In this document: positions 27,156 through 34,834 of the stretch, piece by piece
Layout of the letters: each line of letters starts with the position of its first letter
How positions within the stretch are numbered: position 1 is the first letter of the stretch
Assembly: GCA_900546615.1 (NCBI GenBank)
Contig: URDJ01000008.1
Location: 1 to 64,000, forward strand
Direction of reading: 5' to 3'
From: an uncultured Eubacteriales bacterium
GTDB lineage: Bacteria; Bacillota; Clostridia; Oscillospirales; Oscillospiraceae
DNA length: 64,000 bases
The notes under the pieces: generated by a model
The model's input: only the letters and a program-made list of their open reading frames with translations
The model's database searches: none
What the model was told of the DNA's origin: nothing
Program-made: the position numbers and the translations under genes

Positions 27156-27602
27156 GTGAATGAAAAGGGCGTTCCGAGATATTTACTCGTCGAGGCCGGC
27201 GTGCTGCCGGAGGTGTTCGTGAAGGTCACGCAGGTACAGGAGCTGCTGGAAACGGGCGAGGTCAGGACCGTGGCTGAAGCCGTGGACAGGATCGGCCTGA
27301 GCCGGAGTGCGTTCTACAAGTACAAGGACTCGGTGCGGCCGTTCCGGGACATGAAGCAGGGCGGCATTGTCACTTTCAACGCGCTGCTCAGGGACAAGAA
27401 AGGCGTTTTGAGCACCCTGCTAGCTATTTTTGCCGATACCGGCGCGAATATTCTGACGATAAACCAGAGCATACCGACGAACGGGGCCGCGATAGTGACG
27501 ATCTCGGCGACAACGGAGAACATGCCTGTCGGCGTGGACGACCTGATAGCCAAGGCCAGAGGCCTGGACGGGGTCATCCGCTTCGACGCGCTGGCGGGCT
27601 GA
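27156..27602 (+). CDS. ACT domain protein (PheB/UPF0735 type)
   Basis: 148 residues. A small N-terminal helix-turn-helix-like segment (VDRIGLSRSAFYKYKDSV) is followed by an ACT domain (VTFNALLRDKKGVLSTLLAIF and ILTINQSIPTNGAAIVTIS) that normally binds an amino acid. GTG start 9 bases after GGAGG. Placed 21 bases before homoserine dehydrogenase, it is probably a sensor or regulator of the aspartate-family pathway; that role is inference from family and position. Confidence 0.88.
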   Translation: MNEKGVPRYLLVEAGVLPEVFVKVTQVQELLETGEVRTVAEAVDRIGLSRSAFYKYKDSVRPFRDMKQGGIVTFNALLRDKKGVLSTLLAIFADTGANILTINQSIPTNGAAIVTISATTENMPVGVDDLIAKARGLDGVIRFDALAG

Positions 27603-27623
27603 GAGCACAGGGGAGAGAGATAA

Positions 27624-28835
27624 ATGGTTAAGGCTGCAATACTTGGCATCGGCACGGTCGGCGGGGGCACGGCCGAGGTGCTGACGAAAAACAGGGAACT
27701 CATAGCGCGCAGGGCCGGGCAGGAGATAGAGCTCAAATACATCCTCTGCCGGAAGGCGAGGCCGGACCACCCCTTCGCGCATCTCATTGTGCACGACATC
27801 GACACCATCGTGAACGACCCGGAAATAGGCGTCGTGGCCGAGTGCATAGGCGGGGCCACCCTCGCCTACGAGTACGACCGGCGCTGCCTCGAGGCCGGCA
27901 AGAACGTCGTTACCTCCAACAAGGAGCTGGTGGCGGAAAAGGGCCTTGAGCTCACGGCGCTCGCGCGAAAAAAGGGCGTGAACTTCCTCTTTGAAGCCAG
28001 CGTCGGCGGCGGCATACCCATCCTGCGGCCGATCTGCCAGTGCCTCGCGGCAAACGAGATAAGCTCCGTCTGCGGCATTCTCAACGGCACGACGAACTAT
28101 ATCCTCACCGAGATGATACAGTGCGGCAAGAGCTTCGCGCAGGCACTGCGGGAGGCGCAGCAGAAGGGCTACGCCGAGGCCGACCCCACGGCGGACGTCG
28201 AGGGGATTGACGCAGGGCGCAAGATCTGCATCCTCGCCGACCTCTGCTTCGGCAAGAACGTGCCGCCGTCATCCATCACCACCGAGGGCATCACGCACAT
28301 CACCCCGGCGGACATCGAATGCGCGAGGATACTCGGCTACAAGATAAAGCTGCTGGGCCGCGCGATGCGGACAGGCCCCAACTCCGTCTCGGCCTTCGTC
28401 GCGCCGCATCTCATCTCCAAGTCGAACCCGCTGGCGAACGTGGACGGCGTCACGAACGGCATCTCGGTCAAGGGCGACGCGGTGGGCGAGGCCATGTTCT
28501 TCGGCCCCGGCGCGGGCGCGCACCCGACAGCCAGCGCCGTCACGGGAGACATGATAGACTGCGTGCGCGACCCCTCCACGAGGGCCTATATGGGCTGGTG
28601 GCCCTCCGAGCCGGGCTACGTCACCGGGCCGGAGAAGCTCTCCTGCAAGTGGATGGTACGCGTTGTGGCCCCGCTGGCAAAAATCGGCGCGGCCTTCCAG
28701 GGCGTCAGGTTCATCCCCGCACCTAACGCGGAACCGGACGAGTACGCCTTCGTCACCCCTTACATGCCCGGCGAGGAGCTGACGGCAAGAACCGAGGGAA
28801 TGGACGTGCGCGCGCGATACCGCGTACTCGACTGA
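27624..28835 (+). CDS. hom: Homoserine dehydrogenase
   Basis: 403 residues. NAD(P)-binding ILGIGTVGGGTAEVL at the N-terminus, the catalytic segment GGIPILRPI and GILNGTTNYILTEM, and the C-terminal region. No complete separate C-terminal ACT domain as in longer forms, although the last 80 residues are probably a short one. It reduces aspartate semialdehyde to homoserine for threonine and methionine. Works with aspartate kinase downstream and the ACT protein upstream. Confidence 0.95.
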   Translation: MVKAAILGIGTVGGGTAEVLTKNRELIARRAGQEIELKYILCRKARPDHPFAHLIVHDIDTIVNDPEIGVVAECIGGATLAYEYDRRCLEAGKNVVTSNKELVAEKGLELTALARKKGVNFLFEASVGGGIPILRPICQCLAANEISSVCGILNGTTNYILTEMIQCGKSFAQALREAQQKGYAEADPTADVEGIDAGRKICILADLCFGKNVPPSSITTEGITHITPADIECARILGYKIKLLGRAMRTGPNSVSAFVAPHLISKSNPLANVDGVTNGISVKGDAVGEAMFFGPGAGAHPTASAVTGDMIDCVRDPSTRAYMGWWPSEPGYVTGPEKLSCKWMVRVVAPLAKIGAAFQGVRFIPAPNAEPDEYAFVTPYMPGEELTARTEGMDVRARYRVLD

Positions 28836-28894
28836 CGGCATATACTGATACGGGCGGAAAAGCCCATTAAGCTGCTTTTGGAGGGACATACCCC

Positions 28895-30100
28895 ATGCTC
28901 ATAGTACAGAAATTCGGCGGAAGCTCCGTTGCCGACGCCGCAAAGGTAAAAAGGGTCGCAGGGATAATAGCGGACACGTATTCCGAGGGCCACGACGTCG
29001 TGGTCGTGCTCTCGGCACAGGGAGACACGACGGACGATCTCATCGGCAAGGCGAGGGAGCTGAACCCCCGGCCGTCAAAGCGCGAGATGGACGTTCTGCT
29101 CTCGACGGGAGAGCAGCAGTCTGTGGCGCTGATGTCGATGGCGTTGGAGGCCATCGGGCTGCCGGTGGTGTCGCTCACCGGCTGGCAGGTCGGGCTCGAG
29201 ACGAACACCTCCTACGGCTCGGCAAGGATCGTCAGGGTCTCGACGGAGCGCATCCGCCGCGAGCTGGATAAGCGCCGGATCGTCGTAGTCGCGGGCTTCC
29301 AGGGAATCGACCGCAACGAGGACATCACGACCCTCGGGCGCGGCGGCTCGGATACGACGGCGGTGGCCATAGCGGCGGTGCTGCACGCGGATAAGTGCCA
29401 GATATACACGGACGTCGAGGGAGTGTACACCGCCGACCCGAGAAAGGTCAATGGTGCCAGAAAGCTCGACGAGATAACCTACGACGAGATGCTCGAGCTC
29501 GCGAGTCTCGGCGCTCAGGTCCTGATGAACCGCTCGGTGGAGCTGGCGAAGCGCTACGGCGTGGTGATAGAGGTGCTTTCGAGCTATGTGCGGAAGCCCG
29601 GTACTAAAGTTAAGGAGGTCGCAAAGAAGATGGAAGAGATGAAGATAAGCGGCATTGCAAAGGACAACGACGTGGCGCGCATAGCGGTCGTGGGCGTGCC
29701 CGACGAGCCCGGCATAGCGTTCAGGGTGTTCAACACCATGGCGCGCGCGAAGATAAACGTGGACATCATACTGCAGTCCTACGGCAAGAAGGGCACGAAC
29801 GACATAAGCTTTACCGTGCCGCTGCCGGACGCCGACGCCGCGGCAGAGGCGCTCTCGGAGCTGCAGGAATCCATCGGCTACGACCACCTGAGCGTGGACA
29901 CCAACGTCTGCAAGGTCAGCATCGTCGGCGCGGGCATGATGAGCGCCTCCGGCATAGCGGCCCTCATGTTCGAGGCCCTCTACGACGCGAAGATCAACAT
30001 CCAGATGATCTCCACCTCAGAGATAAAGGTCTCCGTCCTCATCGAAAAGGGCTACGCGGACCAGGCGGTCCAGGCAATACACAACAAGTTCTTCGGCTGA
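28895..30100 (+). CDS. lysC: Aspartate kinase
   Basis: 401 residues. Kinase domain starts VQKFGGSSVADAAKVKRV and has FQGIDRNEDITTLGRGGSDT. Two C-terminal ACT domains (from about residue 265; ARIAVVGVPDEPGIAFRVFN and VSIVGAGMMSASGIAALMFE) provide feedback control by lysine and/or threonine. It catalyses the first step of the aspartate family. Last gene of the operon, ahead of a strong terminator. Confidence 0.96.
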   Translation: MLIVQKFGGSSVADAAKVKRVAGIIADTYSEGHDVVVVLSAQGDTTDDLIGKARELNPRPSKREMDVLLSTGEQQSVALMSMALEAIGLPVVSLTGWQVGLETNTSYGSARIVRVSTERIRRELDKRRIVVVAGFQGIDRNEDITTLGRGGSDTTAVAIAAVLHADKCQIYTDVEGVYTADPRKVNGARKLDEITYDEMLELASLGAQVLMNRSVELAKRYGVVIEVLSSYVRKPGTKVKEVAKKMEEMKISGIAKDNDVARIAVVGVPDEPGIAFRVFNTMARAKINVDIILQSYGKKGTNDISFTVPLPDADAAAEALSELQESIGYDHLSVDTNVCKVSIVGAGMMSASGIAALMFEALYDAKINIQMISTSEIKVSVLIEKGYADQAVQAIHNKFFG

Positions 30101-30107
30101 CAGTCAT

Positions 30108-30148
30108 AAATCGCCCCTCCGCGCTGCCGGCGCGGAGGGGCGATTTTT
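30108..30148. terminator. Bidirectional intrinsic terminator after lysC
   Basis: A 17-bp stem (30108-30124 with 30130-30148) flanked by A-run and T5. The opposite-strand gene ends at 30148, so it serves both. Confidence 0.9.
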
Positions 30149-30879
30149 CATTTCCACCACAGATCCTGCTCGCTTATCGGATAGTCGAGCTCGTAGAGCT
30201 GCTGCAATCGCGGGATCTTAGTGAGGTTGCGCGTGAAAAAACGTGTATACAGGCCCAGCTTTTTCAGGTCTGCCTCATCCAGCTTCCGTATTAGCTCCAG
30301 GAGGTGGTCCATGTCTATGTCAAAAAGATACCACTGCATCTGGTCATAGTCCGGCCACGGCATGGAAAATGGCAGGCTGTAGGTCAGCATGTGGTGCAGC
30401 AAATGCGCCTCGGCCGTTGGCAACTTCACCTTCACCCCGAAAAGCTCGGCTTCAAAGGTGTCGTCCATCAGCAGGCCGCTGTGGCTGAGACGGCGCAATG
30501 GCGCTCCATATGCGCTCTCGGTCTCTCCTTCGGGAGCGTAAAATTCAAAGCCCAGCCCCTCGCGCGTATACAGGCAGATTGTCCCCGTGCCGCTGTCCTT
30601 GCCGACCACGAGGTCCATCCGCTCCTTCAAATCATACAGGGTCTTGCCCGACGCGGGCAGCGTCCCCGGCTCGAGTATCAGGAAGGAGGTGTCGATATAA
30701 TTATACGCCGTCCTTATGTACCTCAGCTTCTTCGTCAGCCAGAGCACATACTGCGCCGTGGTCAGAATAAGCATTGTCCTGTCCAGGATGCCGAGCTCGT
30801 CCATGACCTCGGCAAGATCCCAGAAGTTCCGGCATTCGGCCCGCAGCAGTTCCCGGCCCTCCCTGCTGTATAATCGCAC
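30148..30879 (-). CDS. Hypothetical cytoplasmic protein, possibly nucleotidyltransferase-like
   Basis: About 243 residues from the GTG at 30879 (ribosome binding site GGGGTG); a longer reading would overlap the CLC gene. No membrane segments. The block FEAELFGVKVKLPTAEAHLL followed by HHMLTYS resembles the end of the core of minimal nucleotidyltransferase-fold proteins, but I see no clear GS..D metal motif, so this is weak. Gene order suggests cotranscription behind the CLC gene. Function unknown. Confidence 0.6.
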   Translation of the reverse strand: MRLYSREGRELLRAECRNFWDLAEVMDELGILDRTMLILTTAQYVLWLTKKLRYIRTAYNYIDTSFLILEPGTLPASGKTLYDLKERMDLVVGKDSGTGTICLYTREGLGFEFYAPEGETESAYGAPLRRLSHSGLLMDDTFEAELFGVKVKLPTAEAHLLHHMLTYSLPFSMPWPDYDQMQWYLFDIDMDHLLELIRKLDEADLKKLGLYTRFFTRNLTKIPRLQQLYELDYPISEQDLWWK

Positions 30880-30908
30880 CGCTTCCACCCCCAATGAATT
30901 TTCCGGGC

Positions 30909-32165
30909 TTACTTTGCGTGTATGTCTATGAATTCGGCCCTGAGCTTGGAATACATGATCTTCTGACTGCTGTAAAGGCCCGTGTAGCCCGACAGCATGT
31001 AGCTTACCGCGCAGGCCACGGCAAAGAGCACGACCCCGCCGGAGCCGAACAGCTCCACCGAGAGTATGACCGAAGCCACGGGGCAATTCACCGCCCCGCA
31101 AAAGAGCGCCACCAGACCCACCGCCGCCGCAAAGCCCGCCGGTATGCCCAGCAGAGGCCCCAGCACACAGCCGAGCGTCGCGCCTATGAAAAAGGTAGGC
31201 ACCACCTCGCCGCCGCGGAAACCGCAGCCGAGCGTTATCGCTGTAAACACGAGCTTCAGCACGAAGGCCGCAGGCTCTGCCTCGCCCTCGGCTATCGCGC
31301 GTCCAATGACCGCCGTGCCCGCGCCGTTGTAATCCGTCGTTCCGCAGACATAGGTCAGCGCTATGATGACAAAGCCGCCCGCCGCCGCGCGCAGGCAGGG
31401 ATTCTTAATTGTTTTGGATATGAAATGCTCGCTCCTGTGCATGGTCTCGCAGAAGACGATGCTCATTACCGCACAGGCGACGCCGAGCACGGCGATCCGC
31501 CAGAGTATGTCGGCCGAAAGCGCCGGGGCCTCTATGACGAACCTCGTAGGCGCTATTCCGAAAAGCCGCGTTATCCCAAATGCCGCGAGCGCCGATGTCA
31601 GGCAGGGCACGAGGCCCGAGTAGTAGACAACACCGACACTGATGACCTCCAGCGCGAATATGGCGGCGGTGAGCGGAGTGCCGAAAAGGGCGGAAAACAG
31701 GGCGCTCATACCGCAGAGCGTAGCGAGGCGCATGTCCTTCTCGTCGAGTCTGAAGAGCCGGCCCATGCTCCAGCCGAGGCCGCCGCCTATCTGCAGTGCC
31801 GCTCCCTCGCGCCCCGCTGAGCCGCCGCCCAGATGGGTCAGCACCGTCGAGGCAAAGATGACCGGCACCAGCCCCAGCGGTATTCTCTCCCCCAAGTGTA
31901 TGGAATCTATGACTGCGTTTGTGCTCTCGCTCTCCATGTGCGTATAGCGGTAAATGAGCGCTATGACGATGCCGATAGCCGGCAGCAGCCAAAGAAGCTC
32001 GGGGAAACTCTCCCTCAGGCTGTTCGCCCCTGCGACGCTCAGGTAAAACGCCGTGCCGATCAGCCCGCCGACCACGCCCGTGACCGAGGCGATGGCGAGC
32101 CATTTCAGGAACACGCGCAGGAATTTGGCAGCAGCGCGCAGTCTGCCTGACAATTCTTCGGACAA
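30909..32165 (-). CDS. CLC family anion channel/antiporter, similar to the CLC-F group
   Basis: 418 residues, about ten or more hydrophobic helices. Start at the TTG 7 bases after GGAGGG (MSEELSGRLRAAAKF). Signature LTHLGGGSAGREGAALQIGG contains the gating Glu (GREGA), and GCGFRGGEVVPTFFIGATLG is the second conserved loop. The usual GSGIP selectivity motif is absent; the wording around GGSAGREG resembles fluoride-specific CLC-F proteins. No fluoride riboswitch is visible upstream. Transported ion therefore uncertain (Cl- or F-). Confidence 0.85.
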   Translation of the reverse strand: MSEELSGRLRAAAKFLRVFLKWLAIASVTGVVGGLIGTAFYLSVAGANSLRESFPELLWLLPAIGIVIALIYRYTHMESESTNAVIDSIHLGERIPLGLVPVIFASTVLTHLGGGSAGREGAALQIGGGLGWSMGRLFRLDEKDMRLATLCGMSALFSALFGTPLTAAIFALEVISVGVVYYSGLVPCLTSALAAFGITRLFGIAPTRFVIEAPALSADILWRIAVLGVACAVMSIVFCETMHRSEHFISKTIKNPCLRAAAGGFVIIALTYVCGTTDYNGAGTAVIGRAIAEGEAEPAAFVLKLVFTAITLGCGFRGGEVVPTFFIGATLGCVLGPLLGIPAGFAAAVGLVALFCGAVNCPVASVILSVELFGSGGVVLFAVACAVSYMLSGYTGLYSSQKIMYSKLRAEFIDIHAK

Positions 32166-32261
32166 ATCTTGACCCTCCCAAGCAGCGGATACGCAGACAG
32201 TATATAATGTCCGGGAGGAAAAATCCACAGTCTGTTTCCACATCGTCGCGAAAATTAAGCC

Positions 32262-32290
32262 TTGATTTTTCCCCGCGGCTTGTATATAAT
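32262..32290 (+). promoter_or_regulatory. Promoter for tRNA-Ser
   Basis: TTGATT and TATAAT with 17-base spacing, ending 12 bases before the tRNA. Confidence 0.7.
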
Positions 32291-32302
32291 AAGCGGTACT
32301 GT

Positions 32303-32391
32303 GCAGCGGTATCGAAGTGGTCATAACGGGGCTGACTCGAAATCAGTTTGATGGAGACATCACGTGGGTTCGAATCCCACCCGCTGCGCCA
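32303..32391 (+). tRNA. tRNA-Ser (anticodon CGA), CCA encoded
   Basis: The 7-bp acceptor stem GCAGCGG/CCGCTGC is followed by discriminator G and CCA. Anticodon arm CTGACTCGAAATCAG gives CGA, which reads UCG. The long variable arm is typical of serine tRNA, and the T arm is GTGGGTTCGAATCCCAC. Confidence 0.95.
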
Positions 32392-32400
32392 ACAGAAATG

Positions 32401-32440
32401 CTGCGTTTTGGCCTCGTGCGAGGCTAAAACGCAGTTTTTT
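32401..32440 (+). terminator. Intrinsic terminator of tRNA-Ser
   Basis: A 16-bp stem (32401-32416 with 32419-32434) followed by T6. Confidence 0.9.
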
Positions 32441-32444
32441 AATT

Positions 32445-32678
32445 TCCGCATTCCAACAAAAAGCTCAGGTGCAACAGCGATGCAGTCGAAAGCAAGGCCG
32501 CATCTCCCTGTTTCTCGGCGTCACGCGCTGGCTCGCCTTCAACATACCGATGCTCTACATCCTGAACTGCGCCTGCGGCATGTTCGGCATCGTCGCGCAG
32601 GTCACGGCCAACTGCCTGACGGTCCTCCTCTCCTTTTACGTATATCACAAATACCGCCCCGCAGTCTCACAGCCGTGA
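32445..32678 (+). pseudogene. C-terminal remnant of a MATE family efflux transporter
   Basis: In one plus frame the stretch from about 32505 reads LFLGVTRWLAFNIPMLYILN, then CGMFGIVAQVTANCLTVLLS and a short basic end (YHKYRPAV). This matches the last two helices of MATE transporters (IPML-LN, GM-GI--Q--A), but the rest of the gene is absent and there is no start of its own. It sits right behind the tRNA-Ser terminator. Probably a leftover of an insertion or deletion at the tRNA. Confidence 0.5.
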
Positions 32679-32715
32679 GTCCGCAGGGCGGCTCCTTTTC
32701 CCCAGCAACGTCCAC

Positions 32716-32744
32716 TTGCGCGCCGGTGCGGGCCATGGTACAAT
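32716..32744 (+). promoter_or_regulatory. Promoter for the PrsW membrane module
   Basis: TTGCGC and TACAAT with 17-base spacing, about 35 bases upstream of the first gene. Confidence 0.5.
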
Positions 32745-32780
32745 GTGCTCCGTTATAACGCTTGTTGAAAGGATAACGAT

Positions 32781-33559
32781 ATGAAGAGGCTTATATCAAC
32801 GCTCATGCTCGCAGCTCTGCTCTGCGGCTGCCTCGTCTCCGGCGCACTAGCCGGCTCGGACGACGCCCTTGAGCAGTTCGGCTCAATCGCAGATACCATC
32901 TGCGGGCTCGATGGCCCGCCCTCCGATGAACAGCTCTCCGCGCTTCTGGCCGACTTGGAGGCCCTGGACTTCGACGCGGCAGAGGAGGATAACGGGCTGA
33001 CCGGCAGCATGGTCGGCGACAGTACCAATGTGCAGATGCTCTTTTACAAGCTCCAGCTGGAGCTTGCACAGCAGGCAAAGGATCTGCTCAGGAAACAATA
33101 GAGCAGATACAGCAGCAGAACGAGAAGCAGCGCCTGTGCTCTCAGTTCATAAACGAGGCCAGAACGACAGTCTCAAACCTGAGCGGGGATAAGACCGTTG
33201 CGGTCCCGGAGGACATGCTGGACTTCCTGCAGGAAAACTCGCTCTATGTACCGGCTGACCCATCTGCGGCAAATATCGAGAGCTGGCGGGCCATCGTCAG
33301 CGCACTGGAGTACCACCAGGAGAGCATAGGGGCAAGCGTACAGCAGAACATGGTCTACATACAGGATTTCATCGGCCAGTACAACAGCTATTCTCAGGCT
33401 TCGCAGTCCGTCCTTGCCGGCGCAGGCTCGCTCTCGGGCAGCGCCACGATGCTCGGCTCCGGCGGCGCTGGCCTCGCGGTGACGGCGCTCATAGCGGGCC
33501 TCGTCCTCGGCGCGCTCGTCACGGCTCTGGTCCTGAAAAAGAAAAAGCCGCAGGCATGA
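32781..33559 (+). pseudogene. Secreted coiled-coil protein with C-terminal membrane anchor, interrupted by a frameshift
   Basis: Reading begins at the ATG with a signal peptide (LISTLMLAALLCGCLVSGALA) and runs 106 residues to a TAG at 33099. From about 33083 the -1 frame continues the same amphipathic helix (SAQETIEQIQQQNEKQR) to 33559. It ends in a glycine-rich membrane helix (LAVTALIAGLVLGALVTALV) and KKKKPQA. A corrected protein would be about 259 residues, Gln-rich coiled coil, anchored in the membrane. No canonical slippery heptamer is seen, so a natural indel or a sequencing error is likelier than programmed shifting. No known family. Its stop overlaps the next start. Confidence 0.65.
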
Positions 33560-34188
33560 TCTGGCTCAGGCTCGCGGGCGCCACGGCCGCGTTCATATTC
33601 GGCCTGTGCACGGCCTTCCGGCCGAAGATCCCGCTCTATTACAAGATCATTTTTTTCGGCATGGCTTCCTGCTTTCTCGGCAGCTGTTATGAGGCGCTGG
33701 CGCAGCTTTTGCGCCCCTCGGCGGCCGAGGGCTTCCACGTCGGATATTTCGGTTATATCGGCCTGTTCTTCTTCCTCTACTCGTCCTACTACGGGGCCAT
33801 CAACAGCCTCGCGGACGGAGGGGGCCGGGACTATCGCCGCTACAGGCTCGCAGCCGGGCTCGCGGCCCTCGCCGTCTGCGCGGCGGGGCTTTGCGGAGCC
33901 TGGCTGCGCTCGGAGCAGCATCTGCTCCTGAGCATCTTCACACTGCCCGTTACCATGGCGGCGTATTTTGCCGCAAAGCTGCTCATAATGCCGGACGTGG
34001 AGCTGGGCATAACCGCCGCAATGCGGCCCTTCAACGCCCTTGCGCTCGGGCTGTGCGCGGTGCAGCTGCTGGAGTTCTGCTGGGGCTTCGGCGGCGCCGC
34101 CGGCTGGCTCATCGCCGCGCTCGACGGCCTGCTGCTCGCCGCCTCCCTGCCTGTGGCGAGAAAGGGGGTGCGCCGGTGGTTTATGTGA
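33556..34188 (+). CDS. Uncharacterised polytopic membrane protein
   Basis: 210 residues with about six hydrophobic helices. It is coupled to the upstream gene (ATGA) and overlaps the PrsW-like gene by 13 bases, so the three are made together. Recognisable only by composition: aromatic-rich GYFGYIGLFFFLYSSYYGAI in the first half, and a second half of short Ala/Leu helices. No motif of a known transporter or enzyme. Likely a partner or substrate-presenting component for the downstream membrane protease; inference only. Confidence 0.75.
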   Translation: MIWLRLAGATAAFIFGLCTAFRPKIPLYYKIIFFGMASCFLGSCYEALAQLLRPSAAEGFHVGYFGYIGLFFFLYSSYYGAINSLADGGGRDYRRYRLAAGLAALAVCAAGLCGAWLRSEQHLLLSIFTLPVTMAAYFAAKLLIMPDVELGITAAMRPFNALALGLCAVQLLEFCWGFGGAAGWLIAALDGLLLAASLPVARKGVRRWFM

Positions 34189-34805
34189 TCCTCATCTGCT
34201 TCGCCGTGCCCCTGCTCCTGCTCATGACCCTGCTCGAGAGCCGCTCCAGGCTGCTGCTCGGCTTCATGCTGCTGGGCATGCTCGTGGCGGTCAGCTCCTA
34301 CGAGATAAACACGCTCGTGCAGCTCTCCTTCCTGATGAGCGGGCAGGAGATATCCGTAAAGGTAGCGCCCATCGTCGAGGAGCTGCTCAAGGCGCTGCCG
34401 GTGCTCTTTTACGCGGCGCTCATATGCGACGACAAAAAGACCCTGCTGCCCCTTGCGATGTCCGTCGGCATAGGCTTCGCCATCATAGAAAACGCCTTCC
34501 TGCTCATAACCTGCATAGATCAGGTGAGCCTCGGGTGGGCGGTCGTGCGCGGCTTTTCCACGAGCCTCTCGCACGGCATGTGTACCCTCTCCGTCGGCTA
34601 CGGCATGCAGTTCCTCAAACGGCAGAAGAAGCTCTTTTACACCGGCATTTTCGGGCTTTTGTCCCTCGCCATGACCTTCCACGCCGTCTTCAACCTGCTG
34701 ATCCAGTCCGACTATGACTGGTTCGGCATGCTCCTGCCTATCGCCACCTACCTCGGTTTCCGGCTCCTCATAGCAAAACGGCACAAAAAAGCAGACGCCG
34801 CATGA
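34176..34805 (+). CDS. PrsW family intramembrane metalloprotease
   Basis: 209 residues, about seven helices. Conserved PrsW residues: VEELLKALPVLFYA (EE--K motif, about residues 67-80), IGFAIIENAFLL (EN motif), a His in STSLSHGMCTLSVG, and FHAVFNLL. PrsW of Bacillus cleaves an anti-sigma factor at site 1. No anti-sigma factor is evident here, so the substrate may be the anchored coiled-coil protein encoded two genes upstream. GTG start (MVYVILICF) 7 bases after GGGGG. Confidence 0.85.
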   Translation: MVYVILICFAVPLLLLMTLLESRSRLLLGFMLLGMLVAVSSYEINTLVQLSFLMSGQEISVKVAPIVEELLKALPVLFYAALICDDKKTLLPLAMSVGIGFAIIENAFLLITCIDQVSLGWAVVRGFSTSLSHGMCTLSVGYGMQFLKRQKKLFYTGIFGLLSLAMTFHAVFNLLIQSDYDWFGMLLPIATYLGFRLLIAKRHKKADAA

Positions 34806-34819
34806 GCGTCTGCTTTTTT
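34785..34819. terminator. Bidirectional terminator between the PrsW module and nfnAB
   Basis: A 14-bp perfect stem AAAAAAGCAGACGC (34785-34798) pairs with 34806-34819, with A6 and T6 flanks. It overlaps the last codons of the PrsW gene. Confidence 0.9.
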
Positions 34820-34834
34820 CATATCGTCTTAGTC

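Noticed and set aside
32166-32300. Fluoride riboswitch ahead of the CLC gene
   Set aside because: The conserved crcB-motif segments are not present; the area holds only a ribosome binding site and possible promoter elements plus the divergent tRNA promoter.
33074-33080. Programmed -1 frameshift at GGCAAAG in the coiled-coil gene
   Set aside because: Does not fit the X XXY YYZ rule and no downstream stem or pseudoknot is evident; an indel is simpler.
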